The notes under the pieces were generated by a model. That model did no database searches and was not told where the DNA came from. It saw only the letters and a program-made list of their open reading frames with translations. DNA of 64,000 nt from Prostheceraeus crozeri (taxonomy: Eukaryota > Platyhelminthes > Polycladida > Euryleptidae). Shown one piece after another: positions 62,304-64,000 of this stretch (positions within the stretch are counted from its first letter, which is position 1; each line of letters starts with the position of its first letter). Position numbers and translations under genes: made by a program. Location: positions 230,010 through 294,009 of the forward strand of contig CAJQUW010003017.1 in NCBI GenBank assembly GCA_907163375.1, read 5' to 3'.

Positions 62304-63035
62304 CTAAAAGAGTTGCTGAAAATCCTTTATGTCATTCCGTAGCATCACTTTATTGCGATAAATGACAGCATCATCTCCAGGGTCTTTTCTCATTTTCAGT
62401 TCCTGTCTTAAGTTCCATAGTTGCCTTTGCTGCAAGGGAGTTAAATCGTGATTAATATACACTGATTTAAATGAATTTGAATTTCGAAGCAATTTCCCTT
62501 TTCTGAGGATTTTGAACTTCGAATCTTCAGTTCTGCAAATAACTTTCAACAAGCGAGGTTTGTTCTGTCTTAGCTTCCCAATACGAGAAATTTTGTAATC
62601 ATCAGAATTATTCACACCGATATCCTGTAGAAGATTATCAAATGTCTCAGAATCATTTGATTGTCTTTCTGTAATTGAGCCAATATTTGATTCAGGAATG
62701 CCACTAATAATCAAATTCAATAGTTTTCGGTTACGCTGCTCCATTTCAGACAATAGCTGTTCAGGAAGATCATTATTCAGATGATTTACATGATTTTGTA
62801 GTTCTTGTATCCGTTCGTCTTGTCTATCAGTTATTGTTCGGAGATCAGTAATTTCTTTTTCAAAGTTTTCAACCTTTTTAGTCAAGAAGTCTATCGAAAC
62901 AGATAACTTTGATAATTCAGTATGGAAAGCACTCATAATTTCTTCTTTTGACTTCATTATCAACTGTTTGATATCATTCATAGTAATACCTGAGGATGAA
63001 TTCGATCGGGTTGTATGGGTCGGCGTTTTCGACAT
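62304..63035 (-). CDS. LINE 3 ORF1 protein, intact
   Basis: 243 residues. Ser/Thr-rich N-terminus (MSKTPTHTTRSNSSSGITMN), coiled coil at ~25-100 (IDFLTKKVENFEKEITDLRT), then an RRM-like core (RKLLNLIISGIPESNIGS; YKISRIGKLRQNKPRLLKVI) and the C-terminal SVYINHDLTPLQQRQLWNLR block. ORF1 proteins of this type bind element RNA as trimers. No stop or frameshift. Confidence 0.85.
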   Translation of the reverse strand: MSKTPTHTTRSNSSSGITMNDIKQLIMKSKEEIMSAFHTELSKLSVSIDFLTKKVENFEKEITDLRTITDRQDERIQELQNHVNHLNNDLPEQLLSEMEQRNRKLLNLIISGIPESNIGSITERQSNDSETFDNLLQDIGVNNSDDYKISRIGKLRQNKPRLLKVICRTEDSKFKILRKGKLLRNSNSFKSVYINHDLTPLQQRQLWNLRQELKMRKDPGDDAVIYRNKVMLRNDIKDFQQLF

Positions 63036-63064
63036 ATCTAATCGACGAAAACAACCAAAAATAA

Positions 63065-63140
63065 AAATATAAATCCGCGGTGGGGCTCGAACACACTTCA
63101 GAGAGACGTTGATTCAGGTCATTCAACCAACAGGCTATCA
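63065..63140 (-). repeat. tRNA-like segment in the LINE 3 5' region
   Basis: On the minus strand TAGCCTGTTGGTTGAATGAC resembles an A box, and GTTCGAGCCCC, followed by CCGCGG, a B box. It lies immediately 5' of ORF1, so the element may use an internal pol III-like promoter or have inserted next to a SINE. Confidence 0.4.
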
Positions 63141-63479
63141 CAACAGTGTAGATACTGACTCAGATTTGTCTACCGTATCTCGGCATTTGATGCGTGGAAG
63201 AGCGGCGTGGAACTTTAATCAAGTACGTGACTTGAAACGAAAAATGCAACTAACACCAAAAATGGAGGAAATTGCGAATTTCTCAGCACAGCGATGTCCC
63301 ACGGAGATAATTCCAACACGAATAAATAGATGACTCGACGAGGAATCTGATGATGTATAACACTTGTACCAATATGAGATCACAACCAGGAATAACACTT
63401 GGTGAAGATGCACGATGACATGGACAGAGAAGACACAACCGTCAGCCAGGTGACAGTAGAGTTTACATAGGACTCTCTA

Positions 63480-64000
63480 GTTACAGTGTCCATTCACACT
63501 GAGCATGCAGGTGATAATTCACTTATATTGCTACATGTACATTGTAGTTAAAATTGTGATTGTGATTGTGATTATACTGCTAATGCATCTGGGTGAAGAA
63601 TTCCCATTCCCTGACACGCATACTACGATGGTAGCGGTACGCGTGAAATTTTCACATGAAGGAAGCAAAATATACAAATTCGATTCTAAAAGAATCAGAA
63701 AGTTAATACAACTCACGGGATTTCATATCTTTGATTTCTTTAGGACCAACAGTCACACAAACAGATTAGATTAAAAAAATAGTAGCTTTATCTAGCTATT
63801 CATTACAATTATGTATTCGGTTCTTCTGATCTTTCAAACTCTGTCCAGAGCAGAAATACACATAGTATTTGACGCGGTTTCATAGTTTTGATATAAATTA
63901 TATGGCCAAGCAACATCCAAATATAGAAATTAATGCTTCCAGCGAGGCAAACAAATTGTATGAGCCACATTCACTAATCCATAAAATTCAATCAGACCTG
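63480..64000. other. Intergenic, no gene seen
   Basis: GTGATT repeats at 63555-63575; no supported gene up to the window end. Confidence 0.35.

Larger units (their letters stand above)
60200..63460 (-). mobile_element. CR1/jockey-superfamily LINE 3, internally deleted
   Basis: Intact ORF1 followed by an ORF2 that has lost the middle between endonuclease and RT. The 5' end region contains AGAGAAGACACAACCGTCAG (63430-63449), shared with LINE 2. The 3' end is not sharply defined (about 60200). Confidence 0.85.

Overview
The window is metazoan (invertebrate) nuclear DNA: moderately AT-rich host sequence, few host exons, and dense transposable elements including LINEs, Tc1/mariner, piggyBac-like and hAT remnants, a Penelope-like element, foldback elements and Polintons (Mavericks). 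The only convincing host gene is a single-exon stomatin/MEC-2-type band-7 protein (6910-7998). I cannot name the species; the mix suggests an aquatic invertebrate.

Layout. 1-3826: the terminal 3.8 kb of a Polinton that continues beyond the left edge. 3.8-12.5 kb: host sequence with tRNA-like SINE heads, RTE-type LINE scraps and the stomatin gene. 12.5-13.0 kb: decayed Tc1/mariner remnant. 13055-14578 plus 33226-33598: two pieces of an unassigned DDE-type transposase gene. Between them, apparently in its intron, sits a nearly whole Polinton at 15026-33122, with ~500-bp terminal inverted repeats and a perfect 6-bp target duplication (CCCGTG). 34.1-35.5 kb: an apparently intact Tc1-like transposon. 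36.2-39.6, 50.7-54.5 and 60.2-63.5 kb: three CR1/jockey-like LINEs, all on the minus strand, in different states of decay. 39.8-43.8 kb: a cluster of an ~840-bp non-autonomous repeat in inverted and direct orientation. 44.1-45.1 kb: Penelope-like RT with a GIY-YIG domain. 46.5, 48.6-49.6, 55.0, 55.6-56.0 and 58.2-59.5 kb: MITE, RTE LINE, hAT end, long hairpin and piggyBac-like element.

The Polinton has a right-hand structural and integration block on the plus strand (fibre-like, membrane-active, capsid, pX-like, PLA2-integrase) and a minus-strand replication block (putative PCNA-like clamp followed by protein-primed DNA polymerase B). The penton, packaging ATPase and two conserved unknowns lie on the left, and the cysteine protease is on the minus strand at the right. 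It looks young and close to whole, with about three breaks.

The strongest unexplained signal is a set of short GC-rich double stem-loops scattered through this AT-rich element. Each is two 3-6 bp stems with mostly 3-5 nt loops, usually 2-4 nt apart. They lie at gene ends and also in frame inside the polymerase, clamp, membrane-active and PLA2-integrase reading frames. At one site shared by both Polinton copies, one stem-loop has been replaced by an unrelated sequence that still folds.
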